A DNA stretch of 64,000 bases from Lysinibacillus boronitolerans JCM 21713 = 10a = NBRC 103108 (GCF_000772935.1 NZ_JPVR01000070.1:1-64000), one strand, 5' to 3'; positions 10,667-23,230 are shown, counted from the first letter of the stretch. Notes: generated by a model not told the origin, from the sequence alone. Numbers and translations: made by a program.

Positions 10667-11235
10667 TGACTGCACCAACAAAAATCGCCGTGTTTGCGTC
10701 AGGCAGCGGTAGTAATTTTCAAGCCATTCAAGAGGCCATTGAACGTGGTGAACTTCATGCAAAGGTCGCACTTGTGGTCACAGATAAGCCTGGAGCATTT
10801 GTAGTAACACGTGCTGAAAACTTTGGGATTCCAGTGTTAGCATTGAATCCAAAAGAGTTTGTCTCGAAGTCAGCATATGAGACAGCTATAATCGAAGCTT
10901 TACATGAATGCGATGTGAAATGGATTGTGCTTGCAGGATATATGCGTTTAATCAGTGATGTATTATTAGCAGCCTTTCCACAGCGAATTGTTAACATTCA
11001 CCCTTCCCTACTGCCGGCTTTTCCTGGAAAAGACGCTATTGGACAGGCCATCAATCATGGTGTGAAAATCACAGGTGTAACAGTGCATTTTGTTGATGAA
11101 GGGATGGATACTGGTCCAATTATCGCTCAGGCAGCGGTACCTGTCATTGAAGGAAATCGCGAGGCAACAGAAGCTGAAATTCATAAACAAGAGCATTTAT
11201 TATATACAAAGGCATTACAGCAATTATTACAGTAA
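10666..11235 (+). CDS. purN: Phosphoribosylglycinamide formyltransferase PurN
   Basis: 189 residues. The fold motifs are VFASGSGSNFQAI at the N terminus and the formyl-folate site VNIHPSLLPAFPGKDAI, followed by the catalytic Asp in HFVDEGMDTGPII. It transfers a formyl group from 10-formyl-tetrahydrofolate to GAR. The start codon shares one base with the purM stop. Confidence 0.97.
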   Translation: MTAPTKIAVFASGSGSNFQAIQEAIERGELHAKVALVVTDKPGAFVVTRAENFGIPVLALNPKEFVSKSAYETAIIEALHECDVKWIVLAGYMRLISDVLLAAFPQRIVNIHPSLLPAFPGKDAIGQAINHGVKITGVTVHFVDEGMDTGPIIAQAAVPVIEGNREATEAEIHKQEHLLYTKALQQLLQ

Positions 11236-11244
11236 CTGAAGAGG

Positions 11245-11286
11245 GAGTTAGGTCGAGAATCCTACTCAACAAGTAAGACCTAACTC
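11245..11286 (+). other. Hairpin in the purN-purH gap
   Basis: GAGTTAGGTC (11245-11254) and GACCTAACTC (11277-11286) form a perfect ten-base inverted repeat around a 22-base loop. No T-run follows. It ends 62 bases before purH. Confidence 0.6.
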
Positions 11287-11348
11287 TATTAATCTATTGA
11301 AGCAAGTCAGTTCGTGGACAGCACGATAAAAATTAGGAGGATATTGTT

Positions 11349-12875
11349 GTGACAAAACGTGCATTAATCAGTGTTTCCAATAAAGATGGTATTTTAGAAT
11401 TTGCAAAGGAATTAGTAGCATTAGGTTATGAAATTTTATCAACTGGCGGTACAAAAAAAATGTTACAGGATAATGCGGTAGCTGTAACAGCAGTAGATGA
11501 AGTAACGAAGTTTCCTGAAATTTTAGATGGTCGTGTGAAAACATTAAATCCAATGATTCACGGTGGTCTATTAGGAAAGTTTGACGATGCGTCTCATCAA
11601 GCACAGATGAATGAGCATGGAATTGAGCCAATTGAAATTGTTTGTGTTAATCTATATCCATTTGTTGAAACAATTTCAAAGCCTAATGTAACTTGGGATG
11701 ATGCAATTGAAAACATTGATATCGGTGGCCCAACAATGTTACGTTCTGCTGCAAAAAACCATCAATATGTAACAGTAATCGTGGACAGCAATGACTATGC
11801 AACTGTATTAGAGGAACTTAAAGCAGAAGGTGCCACAACAATTGAAACACGTCGTAAACTAGCTGCGAAAGTTTTCCGTCACACAGCCGCTTATGATTCT
11901 TATATTTCAAATTACCTGACTGAAGAAGAGTTCCCAGAGAGCTTAACGATGACATATGAATTAAAGCAAAATTTACGCTATGGCGAAAACCCTCATCAAA
12001 AAGCGGCCTTCTACCAAAAGCGTCTTGGCTCTGACTTTTCATTAGCATTTGCTACACAATTGCATGGTAAAGAGTTATCTTACAATAATATTCAAGATGG
12101 TAATGCAGCTTTACAAATTGTAAAAGAATTTGAATTGCCAGCTGCCGTAGCGGTGAAACATATGAATCCATGTGGTGTTGGCACAGGTGTCACGTTAGAG
12201 GCAGCATTCGATAAAGCATATGAAGCAGATCCAACATCTATTTTTGGCGGTATTATCGCATTAAATATGGAAGTGGATGCAGCAACTGCTGAGAAGCTAA
12301 GTCATATTTTCCTAGAAATTATTATTGCACCTGCTTTCTCACAAGAAGCATTAGATATTTTAACGAAAAAGAAAAATATCCGCTTACTAACAATTCCTTT
12401 CGAGCAAGCGAAACAAGATTCATTCAATGTAGTATCAGTAGAGGGTGGCCTACTTGTACAGGAACCAGATCGTTATGGCTTTAGCAATGCGGATATTAAA
12501 GTTGTGACAGATCGTGAACCAACAGAGCAAGAATGGGAAGCATTGCAACTTGGTTGGTCTGTTGTCAAACATGTGAAATCAAATGCGATTGTTGTAACAG
12601 ACTCTCACATGACACTTGGCGTTGGCGCAGGTCAAATGAACCGTGTAGGTGCAGCTAAAATCGCCTTTGAACAAGCTGGAGAAAAAGCAAAAGGTGCTGC
12701 ATTAGCATCAGATGCATTTTTCCCAATGAGTGATACGGTGGAGGCTGCAGCAGCTGCAGGAATTACAGCAATTATTCAACCAGGTGGTTCGATTAAAGAT
12801 CAAGATTCCATTGATAAAGCAAATGAATACGGCATTGCAATGGTATTCACAGGCGTACGTCACTTTAAACATTAA
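11349..12875 (+). CDS. purH: Bifunctional AICAR formyltransferase/IMP cyclohydrolase PurH
   Basis: 508 residues. The N-terminal IMP cyclohydrolase (MGS-like) domain begins with [12 protein letters not shown] and STGGT. The C-terminal AICAR transformylase domain carries KHMNPCGVG. It catalyses the last two steps to IMP. It starts at GTG 11349, with AGGAGG upstream. The gene sits apart from purN by 113 bases containing a hairpin. Confidence 0.97.
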   Translation: MTKRALISVSNKDGILEFAKELVALGYEILSTGGTKKMLQDNAVAVTAVDEVTKFPEILDGRVKTLNPMIHGGLLGKFDDASHQAQMNEHGIEPIEIVCVNLYPFVETISKPNVTWDDAIENIDIGGPTMLRSAAKNHQYVTVIVDSNDYATVLEELKAEGATTIETRRKLAAKVFRHTAAYDSYISNYLTEEEFPESLTMTYELKQNLRYGENPHQKAAFYQKRLGSDFSLAFATQLHGKELSYNNIQDGNAALQIVKEFELPAAVAVKHMNPCGVGTGVTLEAAFDKAYEADPTSIFGGIIALNMEVDAATAEKLSHIFLEIIIAPAFSQEALDILTKKKNIRLLTIPFEQAKQDSFNVVSVEGGLLVQEPDRYGFSNADIKVVTDREPTEQEWEALQLGWSVVKHVKSNAIVVTDSHMTLGVGAGQMNRVGAAKIAFEQAGEKAKGAALASDAFFPMSDTVEAAAAAGITAIIQPGGSIKDQDSIDKANEYGIAMVFTGVRHFKH

Positions 12876-12902
12876 TTGTTAAAGCATATAGGGAACAAAA
12901 CA

Positions 12903-12928
12903 GACCGAGATGTTGGTTCATCTCGGTC
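12903..12928 (+). other. Hairpin in the purH-purD gap
   Basis: GACCGAGATG (12903-12912) pairs perfectly with CATCTCGGTC (12919-12928) around a six-base loop. The tail TTACTT is short on T, and the purD binding site follows 13 bases later. It may be a weak terminator or an RNA stability element. Confidence 0.65.
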
Positions 12929-12957
12929 TTACTTACAAAGAGGAGGATTCTCTAAAA

Positions 12958-14214
12958 ATGAATGTACTAGTAATCGGAAGCGGCGGTCGTGAGCATGCAA
13001 TCGCTAAACAATTTAGCATCTCTCCATCAGTGAACAACGTATTTGTAGCGCCAGGAAATGATGGGATGCGAGGCGAGGTAGAAGTTGTTGCTATTGATAC
13101 AATGGATTTCGCAGGTCTCGCTCAATTTGCTAAGGAAAATGATATAGCATTAACATTTGTTGGCCCGGAACAGCCGCTTGCTGAAGGCATTGTCGATTTC
13201 TTTACAGCTAGAGGTTTACGTATTTTCGGTCCTACAAAAGTGGCTGCTCAAATAGAAAGCAGTAAATCCTATGCAAAAGAAATTATGAATAAATATAATA
13301 TTCCTACAGCAGCACATGAAACGTTTTCTGAAGCAGAAAAAGCAATAGCCTACATTAAAGAACAAGGAGCGCCTATTGTCATTAAGGCGGATGGTTTAGC
13401 GGCTGGTAAGGGTGTTGTTGTGGCAATGACAGAGGAAGAAGCAATTGAAGCAGTAGAGGATATGATTGGAAATCAACGCTTTGGTGAATCCTCTTCACGT
13501 GTTGTCGTGGAAGAATTTTTAGACGGTGAAGAATTCTCCTTCATGTCCTTTGTGCATAAAGGGCAAATTTATCCGATGGTTATTGCACAAGATCATAAAC
13601 GAGCTTATGACGGTGATAAAGGGCCAAACACAGGAGGTATGGGTGCTTATTCACCAGTACCACAAATTCCACAAGAGGTAGTTGATATTGCTTTTCAAAC
13701 GATTGTAGAACCTACTGTTAAAGGGATGGAGGCAGATGGTGCTTCCTTTACAGGTATTTTATACGCAGGGTTAATTTTAACGAAGAAAGGTCCTCAGGTC
13801 ATAGAGTTTAATGCTCGCTTTGGTGATCCAGAAACGCAAGTTGTATTGCCACGTATGGTTTCAGATTTTGGTGCATTTATGATGGCGCTAATGGATGAAC
13901 AGCCTTTTGATTTACAGTGGTCAGAAGAAGCGATGCTTGGTGTTGTCATTGCAGCAGAGGGTTACCCAGGAGACGTTGAAAAAGGAAAGGTATTACCGAG
14001 TTTAGAGGCACTTTCGACATCACATGCAGTTTTCCATGCAGGTACAAAATTAGTAGACGGTCAATTCGTTGGTAATGGTGGACGTGTACTGTTAGTTGGT
14101 GCAAAAGCAGCTACTTTACAAGAAGCACAGGAAAAGGTTTATGAAGGTATTGCAACGGAAACATGGGAGCACTTTTTCTTCCGTAAAGATATTGGTTGGC
14201 GTACATTTAAGTAA
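12958..14214 (+). CDS. purD: Phosphoribosylamine-glycine ligase PurD
   Basis: 418 residues from ATG 12958, which has GAGGAGG upstream. A longer open frame from 12910 runs through the hairpin and is rejected. The N-terminal VIGSGGREHAIAK motif is followed by the ATP-grasp domain with VIKADGLAAGKGVVVA and the metal site EFNARFGDPETQ. It makes GAR from phosphoribosylamine, glycine and ATP. It is the last gene of the purine operon. Confidence 0.97.
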   Translation: MNVLVIGSGGREHAIAKQFSISPSVNNVFVAPGNDGMRGEVEVVAIDTMDFAGLAQFAKENDIALTFVGPEQPLAEGIVDFFTARGLRIFGPTKVAAQIESSKSYAKEIMNKYNIPTAAHETFSEAEKAIAYIKEQGAPIVIKADGLAAGKGVVVAMTEEEAIEAVEDMIGNQRFGESSSRVVVEEFLDGEEFSFMSFVHKGQIYPMVIAQDHKRAYDGDKGPNTGGMGAYSPVPQIPQEVVDIAFQTIVEPTVKGMEADGASFTGILYAGLILTKKGPQVIEFNARFGDPETQVVLPRMVSDFGAFMMALMDEQPFDLQWSEEAMLGVVIAAEGYPGDVEKGKVLPSLEALSTSHAVFHAGTKLVDGQFVGNGGRVLLVGAKAATLQEAQEKVYEGIATETWEHFFFRKDIGWRTFK

Positions 14215-14283
14215 TTATTATTTTCACTAAATATTTTTTATTGTCTTTTGAAACCTCTTGTTGTTTCAAAACGTAAGAGGTAA

Positions 14284-14317
14284 GAGCCGTCTCAATAATA
14301 GATTGGGACGGCTCCTT
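14284..14317 (+). terminator. Terminator at the end of the pur operon
   Basis: GAGCCGTCTCAAT pairs with ATTGGGACGGCTC (14302-14314) around a five-base loop, then CTTT. A second inverted repeat, TTTTGAAAC/GTTTCAAAA at 14246-14271, lies just upstream. The structure lies between convergent genes and could serve both. Confidence 0.7.
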
Positions 14318-14320
14318 TGA

Positions 14321-14749
14321 CTAAGAAGGATTCTGAGCTTTATTCGTTGAAGAATCGCTACTATTTGAGGAATTTTGAGTTGAAGTGCTGGTGTCAGATT
14401 GTTTTGAAGCAGTAGCTTGTGAACCTGAAGAATTACCAGCTATAGCAGAGGAAAAATCCTTCATGAGCTTATCGATTTGTTCAGTAGACATAGAATTTTG
14501 CCCGCTGAACATACTTTGCATAGAGGTGTTCATGGCATTCTGCATATTGGAGCTTAAAAGTGCTTTCGTTGGACAATATTTAAAAAGTCCCTCAGCCATT
14601 TTCATGGCACCTAATGCAATCATTAATCGACCTTTTGTACAATTAGGATTTTTAGAAACTTTAGCGATACCAAATGCGGTCAAACTCGTCCCCATGGCAA
14701 AACGACAAAATGCATTCTTTTCGCTTAAATTTGCTTGCTGCATCATCAT
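14321..14749 (-). CDS. DUF2892 (YgaP-like) membrane protein with Ser/Gln-rich tail
   Basis: About 142 residues. The first 60 residues (NLSEKN..RFAMGTSLTAFGIAK..GRLMIALGAMKMAEGLFKYCP) look like the two-helix YgaP-like DUF2892 membrane domain. From about residue 85 the chain is rich in Met, Gln, Ser, Thr and Asn, with no hydrophobic segment, and is probably disordered. An upstream ATG at 14767 exists, but AAAGGAGG lies inside that longer frame, so the start is one of the consecutive ATG codons at 14749/14746. It is convergent with the pur operon. Function is unknown. Confidence 0.7.
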   Translation of the reverse strand: MMMQQANLSEKNAFCRFAMGTSLTAFGIAKVSKNPNCTKGRLMIALGAMKMAEGLFKYCPTKALLSSNMQNAMNTSMQSMFSGQNSMSTEQIDKLMKDFSSAIAGNSSGSQATASKQSDTSTSTQNSSNSSDSSTNKAQNPS

Positions 14750-14945
14750 ACTTCCTCCTTTAGTCATTGTGGAAAAAATAAGCGAGGTGCACTTTGCTTT
14801 ATGAAAGTGCTGTGTTACGATTGAAACAAGATGATTGCATAAAGCATAATTTTTATGAAAATATGCGATTATGCAGTAGTAGTATGTGATTTCAAGTTGG
14901 ATTTACACAATGAAAAATTACGTAATTTAGGAAGGAGCGAATAGT

Positions 14946-16667
14946 ATGGATCCAGTATGGAAAATAACAAAAATACGTCAGCAATTAGCAGTAATCGATG
15001 GGAAAAAGGCACCAGATATCGTACTGAAAAATGCACGTTATTTGCATAGTATGTTAAAACAATTTATAGTAGGAAACATTTGGATTTTGGGAGATCGCAT
15101 TGTCTATGCTGGTGACAGAATGCCTCCTTTATTAGAAGGAACAGAAGTGGTGGATTGTACAGGAAAAACAATTGTACCTGGCTATATTGAACCACATGTT
15201 CATCCGTTTCAGCTTTATCATCCACAGTCATTTGCAGATTTTTGTGGTCAGCTCGGGACAACGACTTTTATTTCGGATAATTTAAGTTTTGTTTTAAATT
15301 TGGAAAATAAGAAAGCGTTTTCAATTTTAGAGAGTTTGAAAAAGCTGCCCTTTTCTTTTTATTGGTGGACTCGCTTTGATTCACAAACTGAATTGGAGCA
15401 AGAGGAAGAGGTTTTCTCTAATACCTCTATATTAGAGTGGTTAGAGCGAAGTGATGTCTTGCTTGGTGGAGAGCTGACAGGCTGGCCTAAGCTGTTGCAT
15501 GGTGACGATCAAATGCTTTATCGTATGCAAATGGCTAAGGGACTCGGAAAAAAAATTGAAGGACATTTCCCAGGAGCTTCAGAAAGAACGTTGGCACGTA
15601 TGAAACTGCTTGGTGCTGATGGAGATCATGAGGCAATGACAGTGGAAGAAGTAGAGCGTCGTATCCTGCAAGGCTATGCGGTTACATTACGTCATTCCTC
15701 CATTCGACCGGACTTACCGCATCTATTAAAAGGAATAGTAGAAAAACAGCTTCCAATTTTTGATCATTTAATGATGACGACAGATGGTTCGACACCTTCA
15801 TTCCATGAGGATGGTGTGATGGATAAATGCATTCAAGTAGCTTTAGATGCAGGGGTATCTCCTATCGATGCTTATCAAATGGCTTCCTATAATGTGGCAC
15901 GTTATTATAACATGTCCAATTTACATGGTTTTATCGCGACAGGGCGTTTTGCTTCGCTCAATATTTTACAAGATGAATATCATCCTGTTCCAGAAAGTGT
16001 CATATCAAAGGGTGTCTGGTTGAAGCGTGATGGGGATCGTGTGCATAGAATGGCGCCAATTGATTATTCTGCCATCCCAGCTTTAGATTTAGATTTTTCA
16101 TTAGATTCACAGGATTTCCAGTTTTCTATGCCGTTTGGTATTCAATTAGTCAATGATGTCATTACAAAGCCTTATAATTCTTTAATCACTAAAGAAGGGC
16201 AATTGGCAAATCATGATGAGTGCTATTTAATGCTCATTAACCGAAAAGGCAAATGGCATGTAAATACAATGATTAAAGGATTTGCAACAGATGTCCAAGG
16301 CTTTGCATCCTCTTACTCCAACACGGGTGACATATTGTTAATTGGAAAAAATAAAGACGATATGATGAAAGCCTTCGAAGAAATGAAGGCCATGAATGGT
16401 GGTATTGTTCTCGTCGAAAAAGGAGAAGTTATAGCGGATATCCCATTAACAATTGGTGGACTTTTATATGATGGAGATGTATTCACTTTAACAGAGAAAG
16501 AAAAGGCTTTAAAACAAGCTTTAGCAGATCGAGGCTATCAATTAGGAGATGCCATTTATACACTATTATTTTTACAATCTACTCATTTACCGTATATTCG
16601 TATAACACCACAAGGAATTTTCGATGTCATGAAGAATAAGTTATTATTACCTGCTGTTATGCGCTAA
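14946..16667 (+). CDS. yerA: Adenine deaminase-like amidohydrolase YerA
   Basis: 573 residues, typical of the adenine deaminase family. The metal site HxH is in GYIEPHVHPFQ near residue 80, and the later GHFPGAS and LRHSS segments fit the amidohydrolase barrel. A C-terminal adenine-deaminase domain follows. The predicted reaction is adenine to hypoxanthine, which suits the place just after the pur operon. B. subtilis has yerA in the same place. The ATG follows AGGAAGGAG. Whether this copy deaminates adenine is not shown by the sequence alone. Confidence 0.88.
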   Translation: MDPVWKITKIRQQLAVIDGKKAPDIVLKNARYLHSMLKQFIVGNIWILGDRIVYAGDRMPPLLEGTEVVDCTGKTIVPGYIEPHVHPFQLYHPQSFADFCGQLGTTTFISDNLSFVLNLENKKAFSILESLKKLPFSFYWWTRFDSQTELEQEEEVFSNTSILEWLERSDVLLGGELTGWPKLLHGDDQMLYRMQMAKGLGKKIEGHFPGASERTLARMKLLGADGDHEAMTVEEVERRILQGYAVTLRHSSIRPDLPHLLKGIVEKQLPIFDHLMMTTDGSTPSFHEDGVMDKCIQVALDAGVSPIDAYQMASYNVARYYNMSNLHGFIATGRFASLNILQDEYHPVPESVISKGVWLKRDGDRVHRMAPIDYSAIPALDLDFSLDSQDFQFSMPFGIQLVNDVITKPYNSLITKEGQLANHDECYLMLINRKGKWHVNTMIKGFATDVQGFASSYSNTGDILLIGKNKDDMMKAFEEMKAMNGGIVLVEKGEVIADIPLTIGGLLYDGDVFTLTEKEKALKQALADRGYQLGDAIYTLLFLQSTHLPYIRITPQGIFDVMKNKLLLPAVMR

Positions 16668-16692
16668 TTCATGAAAGTGTTTCAGTTGTTTA

Positions 16693-16718
16693 AACAATTA
16701 CAAATATGTGTAATTGTT
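16693..16718 (+). other. Perfect inverted repeat ahead of yerB
   Basis: AACAATTACA (16693-16702) and TGTAATTGTT (16709-16718) form a ten-base perfect palindrome with a six-base loop, one base before the yerB ribosome binding site. It could be an RNA hairpin or a protein operator. Confidence 0.5.
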
Positions 16719-16730
16719 CAAAGGAGAGAT

Positions 16731-17792
16731 ATGCTTGTGTTCAAATCGAGAAAATTATGGATTGCTATTGCATTTAGTGCTTTGGTGATCGGGGGATGTT
16801 CAAAGGATACACCAAAAGTCAAAGAGGATGATGAACCAATTGTAGAGGAAGAAGCAGTTGTGGAGGAGCCTGTGCAACAACCAGCTTTTGTTGCACCACT
16901 TACTGGGGAGGCTGTAAAAGAAGAAATTACACAACGACCAATTATCGTAACCATTAATAATCATCCAGCGGCACGTCCACAATCAGGCTTAGCTGCGGCG
17001 GATATTGTTTATGAAATGCTTGCAGAAGGTAATGTGACACGCTTTTTAGCAGTATACCAAAGTGAACTGCCTGAAAATATTGGGCCAGTTCGCAGTGCAC
17101 GCTCTTATTTTATCGATATGGCCAAGGGATTTGATGCCTTTTATGTAGCACATGGCTATAGCCCAGAGGCGAAAACAATGCTTGATCATCGTATCGTCGA
17201 CAATATCAACGGTATGGCTTATGATGGTATTCTGTTTAAACGTTCTAACGACCGCGTTGCACCACACAATTCCTATATTACAGCAGAAAACATTCTAAAA
17301 GGTGCTGAAATGGTAGGCGCTTCAATGAATTACAGTGAAAAAGTACTTCAGGCTTTTTATGAACCAGATGAACGTGGTAAAATAGGTATTGAAACAAGTC
17401 AAGTTGACATTTATTACGGAAATAATGAAGATTTCCATAACGCGTATGTGTATGATCATCAAACTAATCACTATGAACGACAATCGGCTAGCGTGGACAC
17501 TAAAGATATGTTAACAGGCGAAACAGTGTCATTGGCAAATGTTCTATTTTTCGAAATGGATCACCAAACAATTGATGATATTGGTCGCCAAGCAATTGAT
17601 TTAACGTCTGGTGGAAATGCGTATGTATTTCAAAATGGCTATTTGAGGGAAGTCAAATGGGCTAATGTTAATGGAATACCAATGGCTGTAGAGCAAACAG
17701 GGGATCCTGTAAAGCTTGTACCAGGAAAGTCGTGGGTTCATTTCGTACCATCTTCGCCAGGGTTACAAGCAATGGTGAAAACGCAGCCTTAA
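16731..17792 (+). CDS. yerB: DUF3048 lipoprotein YerB
   Basis: 353 residues from ATG 16731, preceded by AAAGGAG. A longer frame from 16671 crosses the inverted repeat and is rejected. A lipoprotein signal peptide runs to the lipobox VIGGC at about residue 21, then an acidic linker (EDDEPIVEEEAVVEE), then the DUF3048 domain with RPQSGLAAADIVYEMLAEGNVTR. It is probably anchored outside the membrane. The gene order yerA-yerB-yerC matches B. subtilis. Molecular function is not known. Confidence 0.9.
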   Translation: MLVFKSRKLWIAIAFSALVIGGCSKDTPKVKEDDEPIVEEEAVVEEPVQQPAFVAPLTGEAVKEEITQRPIIVTINNHPAARPQSGLAAADIVYEMLAEGNVTRFLAVYQSELPENIGPVRSARSYFIDMAKGFDAFYVAHGYSPEAKTMLDHRIVDNINGMAYDGILFKRSNDRVAPHNSYITAENILKGAEMVGASMNYSEKVLQAFYEPDERGKIGIETSQVDIYYGNNEDFHNAYVYDHQTNHYERQSASVDTKDMLTGETVSLANVLFFEMDHQTIDDIGRQAIDLTSGGNAYVFQNGYLREVKWANVNGIPMAVEQTGDPVKLVPGKSWVHFVPSSPGLQAMVKTQP

Positions 17793-17807
17793 AGGGAGGA
17801 AAATTGC

Positions 17808-18128
17808 ATGCAAATCGAAAAAATTCGGGGGCATCAAACAGATCAATTATTTAAAGCAGTGTTAGAGTTGAAGGACATCGAGGAATGCTATAAGTTTTTT
17901 GATGATTTATGTACGATTAGTGAAATTCAATCGTTGGCACAACGCTTTGAGGTTGCACATTTATTACGATTAAAGAAAACCTACGAATCCATTAAAAAGG
18001 AAACAGGGGCAAGTACTGCAACTATTTCGCGAGTGCGTCGCTGCTTCGATTATGGGAATGATACATATGATGAAATGTTAGGTCGTTTGTATCCTGATGA
18101 AAAACCCTTTCAAGCACCAAAAGAATAG
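17808..18128 (+). CDS. yerC: YerC/YecD family TrpR-like regulator
   Basis: 106 residues. The C-terminal half is a TrpR-type helix-turn-helix: ISEIQSLAQRFEVAHLLRLKKTYESI followed by TGASTATISRVRRC. It is a conserved DNA-binding protein of the YerC/YecD family with no established regulon. It begins 16 bases after yerB with GGGAGG, so the two are cotranscribed, and it ends at a terminator. Confidence 0.92.
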   Translation: MQIEKIRGHQTDQLFKAVLELKDIEECYKFFDDLCTISEIQSLAQRFEVAHLLRLKKTYESIKKETGASTATISRVRRCFDYGNDTYDEMLGRLYPDEKPFQAPKE

Positions 18129-18139
18129 TCAGATAAAAG

Positions 18140-18169
18140 GCTGAGTAGAAGTTCTACTCGGTCTTTTTC
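18140..18169 (+). terminator. Terminator after yerC
   Basis: GGCTGAGTAG pairs with CTACTCGGTC (18155-18164), followed by TTTTT. Confidence 0.85.
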
Positions 18170-18239
18170 ATTTTTTTGTCGTGAATCATAAGCTATACTT
18201 GTAAACGAATAGATAGAAAATGATAGGTGGTAAACATAG

Positions 18240-18929
18240 ATGGATTATTTAGAATGGAGACATGTGTTCAAGCTAGATCCAGCGAAGGACATTTCAGATG
18301 AAGACCTAGAAAAAATTTGTGAATCTGGGACAGACGTTATTTTGGTTGGTGGAACAGATAATGTAACATTAGATGGGGTATTAGATTTACTTGTTCGCGT
18401 GCGTCGTTTTGAGGTGCCAATAGCACTTGAAATTTCTACGATCGATGCGGTAACACCAGGTTATGACTATTATTTCATTCCAACGGTATTAAATAGTGAT
18501 GATCCAAAATGGATTAAAAATTTACATCATGAGGCTATTAAGGAATACGGCGATATTATGGTATGGGATGAATTAGTAGCGGAAGGCTATTGTATTTTAA
18601 ATCCTGATTGTAAAGTAGCCCATGTAACGGGTGCGAAAACAGATTTAACGATTGATGATGTGGTAGCTTATGCACGCATGGCAGAAAATTTCTTTAAACT
18701 GCCTGTTTTTTATTTAGAGTACAGTGGAATGTATGGCAATCTAGAGGTAGTTAGTGCTGTTAAAAACGAACTAAAGCATACTAAACTCTTTTATGGTGGT
18801 GGCATAACATCTGCAAAGCAAGCAGAGGAAATGGCGCAGGTTGCAGATACGGTAGTAGTGGGAAATATTATTTACGAAGATTTAAAAGCTGCACTTGCGA
18901 CTGTTAAGGCTGTTAAAAATACGTTATAA
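18240..18929 (+). CDS. pcrB: Heptaprenylglyceryl phosphate synthase PcrB
   Basis: 229 residues, a TIM barrel of the PcrB/GGGP synthase family. Visible motifs are [10 protein letters not shown] near residue 160 and [13 protein letters not shown] followed by [13 protein letters not shown] at the C terminus (phosphate binding). It joins a C35 prenyl chain to glycerol-1-phosphate, making an archaeal-type ether lipid precursor in Bacillales. AGGTGG precedes the ATG. It is followed 32 bases later by pcrA, as in Bacillus and Staphylococcus. Confidence 0.95.
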   Translation: MDYLEWRHVFKLDPAKDISDEDLEKICESGTDVILVGGTDNVTLDGVLDLLVRVRRFEVPIALEISTIDAVTPGYDYYFIPTVLNSDDPKWIKNLHHEAIKEYGDIMVWDELVAEGYCILNPDCKVAHVTGAKTDLTIDDVVAYARMAENFFKLPVFYLEYSGMYGNLEVVSAVKNELKHTKLFYGGGITSAKQAEEMAQVADTVVVGNIIYEDLKAALATVKAVKNTL

Positions 18930-18961
18930 TTTTAGAACAAATGTTTGTAAGGCGGTGCGAA

Positions 18962-21211
18962 ATGGAACAGTTAACAAAAAATTTACTAGCAGGCATGAAT
19001 CCTGAACAGGAAAGAGCAGTTAAAACAACTGAAGGACCATTACTGATTATGGCGGGTGCTGGGTCAGGAAAAACACGAGTTTTAACACATCGTATTGCGT
19101 ACCTAGTTATCGAAAAGGAAGTATATCCTTCTAAAATTTTAGCGATTACGTTTACGAATAAAGCAGCACGAGAAATGCGTGACCGTATTGATGGCATTCT
19201 TGGCAATGGTACTGGCGATAGCATGTGGGTATCGACTTTCCACTCCATGTGTGTAAGAATTTTACGTCGTAATATCGATCAGCTAGGCATTTCTCGTAAT
19301 TTCTCTATTTTAGATTCTACGGATCAGCTTTCAGTCATTAAAAATGTGATGAAGGAAGAAAATATTGACCCAAAACGTTTTGAGCCACGAGCAATTTTAA
19401 ATGCTATTAGTGCAGCAAAAAACGAGTGTATAACAGCGGATGATTACGCTGGACAAATGAATGATAAAAACCCTTATGAACAAACTGTTGCACGTGTCTA
19501 TAAAGGCTATGAGAAAAGATTACGCCGTAACCAATCCCTCGATTTTGACGATTTAATTATGACAACGATTACTTTATTTAAACGTGTACCTGAAGTGCTA
19601 GAATATTATCAAAATAAATTTCAATATATTCATGTAGATGAATACCAGGATACCAATAAATCGCAATATTTACTTGTACAGTTACTGGCAAAGAAATTTA
19701 AAAATATTTGTGTTGTAGGGGATTCCGATCAGTCTATATATCGTTGGCGGGGTGCAGACATTGGAAATATTCTATCCTTTGAGAAGGATTATCCAGCTGC
19801 AAAGGTGATTATGCTTGAGCAAAATTATCGTTCAACTAAACGCATCCTACAGGCAGCCAATGACGTCATTCAAAATAATACAACACGTTACCCAAAAGAA
19901 TTACGCACAGAAAATTCAGAGGGTGAAAAGATTGCACTATTTAAAGCTTATAACGAGCAAGAGGAAGCGCAATTTGTTGTACAAACGATTCAACAGTTAA
20001 TTGAAAAAGAAAATCGTTCATTTGATGACTTTGCTATTTTATATCGTACAAACGCTCAATCTCGTGTAATGGAGGAAGTGCTTGTTAAGTCCAATATGGC
20101 CTATCAAATAGTAGGCGGAACAAAGTTCTATGATCGAAAAGAGATAAAGGACTTACTAGCATACTTACGACTTATTGCCAATAATGATGATGATTTATCA
20201 CTAGCACGTATTATTAATGAGCCAAAGCGCAGTATTGGTGCAACTTCCTTTGAAAAAATGGCACGTTATGCAATAGATCAGGATCGTTCAATTTTTGACG
20301 CGATGAATGATCTTGTCTTTATGGGGCTATCAGGGAAAGCAGCAAATTCAGCGGAGCAATTTTATGCCATGATTAAAGGCTTTACACAAATGCAGGAATA
20401 TCTATCTGTCACTGAAATTGTAGAGCAAGTTATTGATAAATCAGGCTACCGAGCAATGCTACAAAACGAAAAAACAATTGAAGCAGAAAGCCGTTTAGAA
20501 AATATTGAAGAGTTTCTATCTGTCACAAAGGCTTTTGAGGAGCGCAGTGATGATAAAAGCTTAATTGCCTTTTTAACAGATTTAGCCCTAATTGCTGATA
20601 TAGATGCACTCGACAAAGAGGATGCATCTAAGGGCAATATTATTTTAATGACGATGCATGCCGCTAAAGGCTTAGAGTTCCCTGTTGTCTTTATTATCGG
20701 TATGGAGGAAAACATCTTCCCTCATTCCCGTTCGCTAGACGATCAAGATGAAATGGAAGAGGAACGTCGCCTTATGTATGTTGGTGTGACGCGCGCTGAG
20801 GAACGTTTATATTTGACATGTGCACAAAGCCGAACGATTTTTGGTCGTTCAAGCTTTAATAATGCCTCACGATTTTTAGGTGAAATTTCTCAAGATATTA
20901 CAGAGTCCATTTCGAAGGCAGGGACAAAATCAACAGTACCATTTGCTACAAATCGTTCAACAGGTGGCCTTCAAAAGCGTACACTTGGTGCTATTCAGCA
21001 AACACAACCTGCTACAGCACGTTTACAAGCAACGGGTGGAGATCAATTTGGGTGGAAGGCTGGAGATAAGGCGATTCATAAAAAATGGGGAACAGGTATG
21101 GTTGTTAGTGTAAAAGGTGAAGGTGATAGTACAGAGCTTGATATCGCATTCCCACAACCAATTGGTATTAAGCGATTACTTGCTCAATTTGCACCGATTG
21201 AAAAAGCGTAA
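18962..21211 (+). CDS. pcrA: ATP-dependent DNA helicase PcrA
   Basis: 749 residues, a UvrD/Rep superfamily 1A helicase. Motif I is [11 protein letters not shown] near residue 33, motif [10 protein letters not shown], motif [16 protein letters not shown], motif IV QNYRST and motif [15 protein letters not shown]-terminal tudor-like RNA polymerase binding segment ([16 protein letters not shown]) is present. It is essential for repair and rolling-circle replication in relatives. The start is ATG 18962 after AAGGCGG. An in-frame start at 18941 lacks a site. Confidence 0.98.
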   Translation: MEQLTKNLLAGMNPEQERAVKTTEGPLLIMAGAGSGKTRVLTHRIAYLVIEKEVYPSKILAITFTNKAAREMRDRIDGILGNGTGDSMWVSTFHSMCVRILRRNIDQLGISRNFSILDSTDQLSVIKNVMKEENIDPKRFEPRAILNAISAAKNECITADDYAGQMNDKNPYEQTVARVYKGYEKRLRRNQSLDFDDLIMTTITLFKRVPEVLEYYQNKFQYIHVDEYQDTNKSQYLLVQLLAKKFKNICVVGDSDQSIYRWRGADIGNILSFEKDYPAAKVIMLEQNYRSTKRILQAANDVIQNNTTRYPKELRTENSEGEKIALFKAYNEQEEAQFVVQTIQQLIEKENRSFDDFAILYRTNAQSRVMEEVLVKSNMAYQIVGGTKFYDRKEIKDLLAYLRLIANNDDDLSLARIINEPKRSIGATSFEKMARYAIDQDRSIFDAMNDLVFMGLSGKAANSAEQFYAMIKGFTQMQEYLSVTEIVEQVIDKSGYRAMLQNEKTIEAESRLENIEEFLSVTKAFEERSDDKSLIAFLTDLALIADIDALDKEDASKGNIILMTMHAAKGLEFPVVFIIGMEENIFPHSRSLDDQDEMEEERRLMYVGVTRAEERLYLTCAQSRTIFGRSSFNNASRFLGEISQDITESISKAGTKSTVPFATNRSTGGLQKRTLGAIQQTQPATARLQATGGDQFGWKAGDKAIHKKWGTGMVVSVKGEGDSTELDIAFPQPIGIKRLLAQFAPIEKA

Positions 21212-21226
21212 GCGGAGGAACGGTAA

Positions 21227-23230
<2,004 letters not shown>

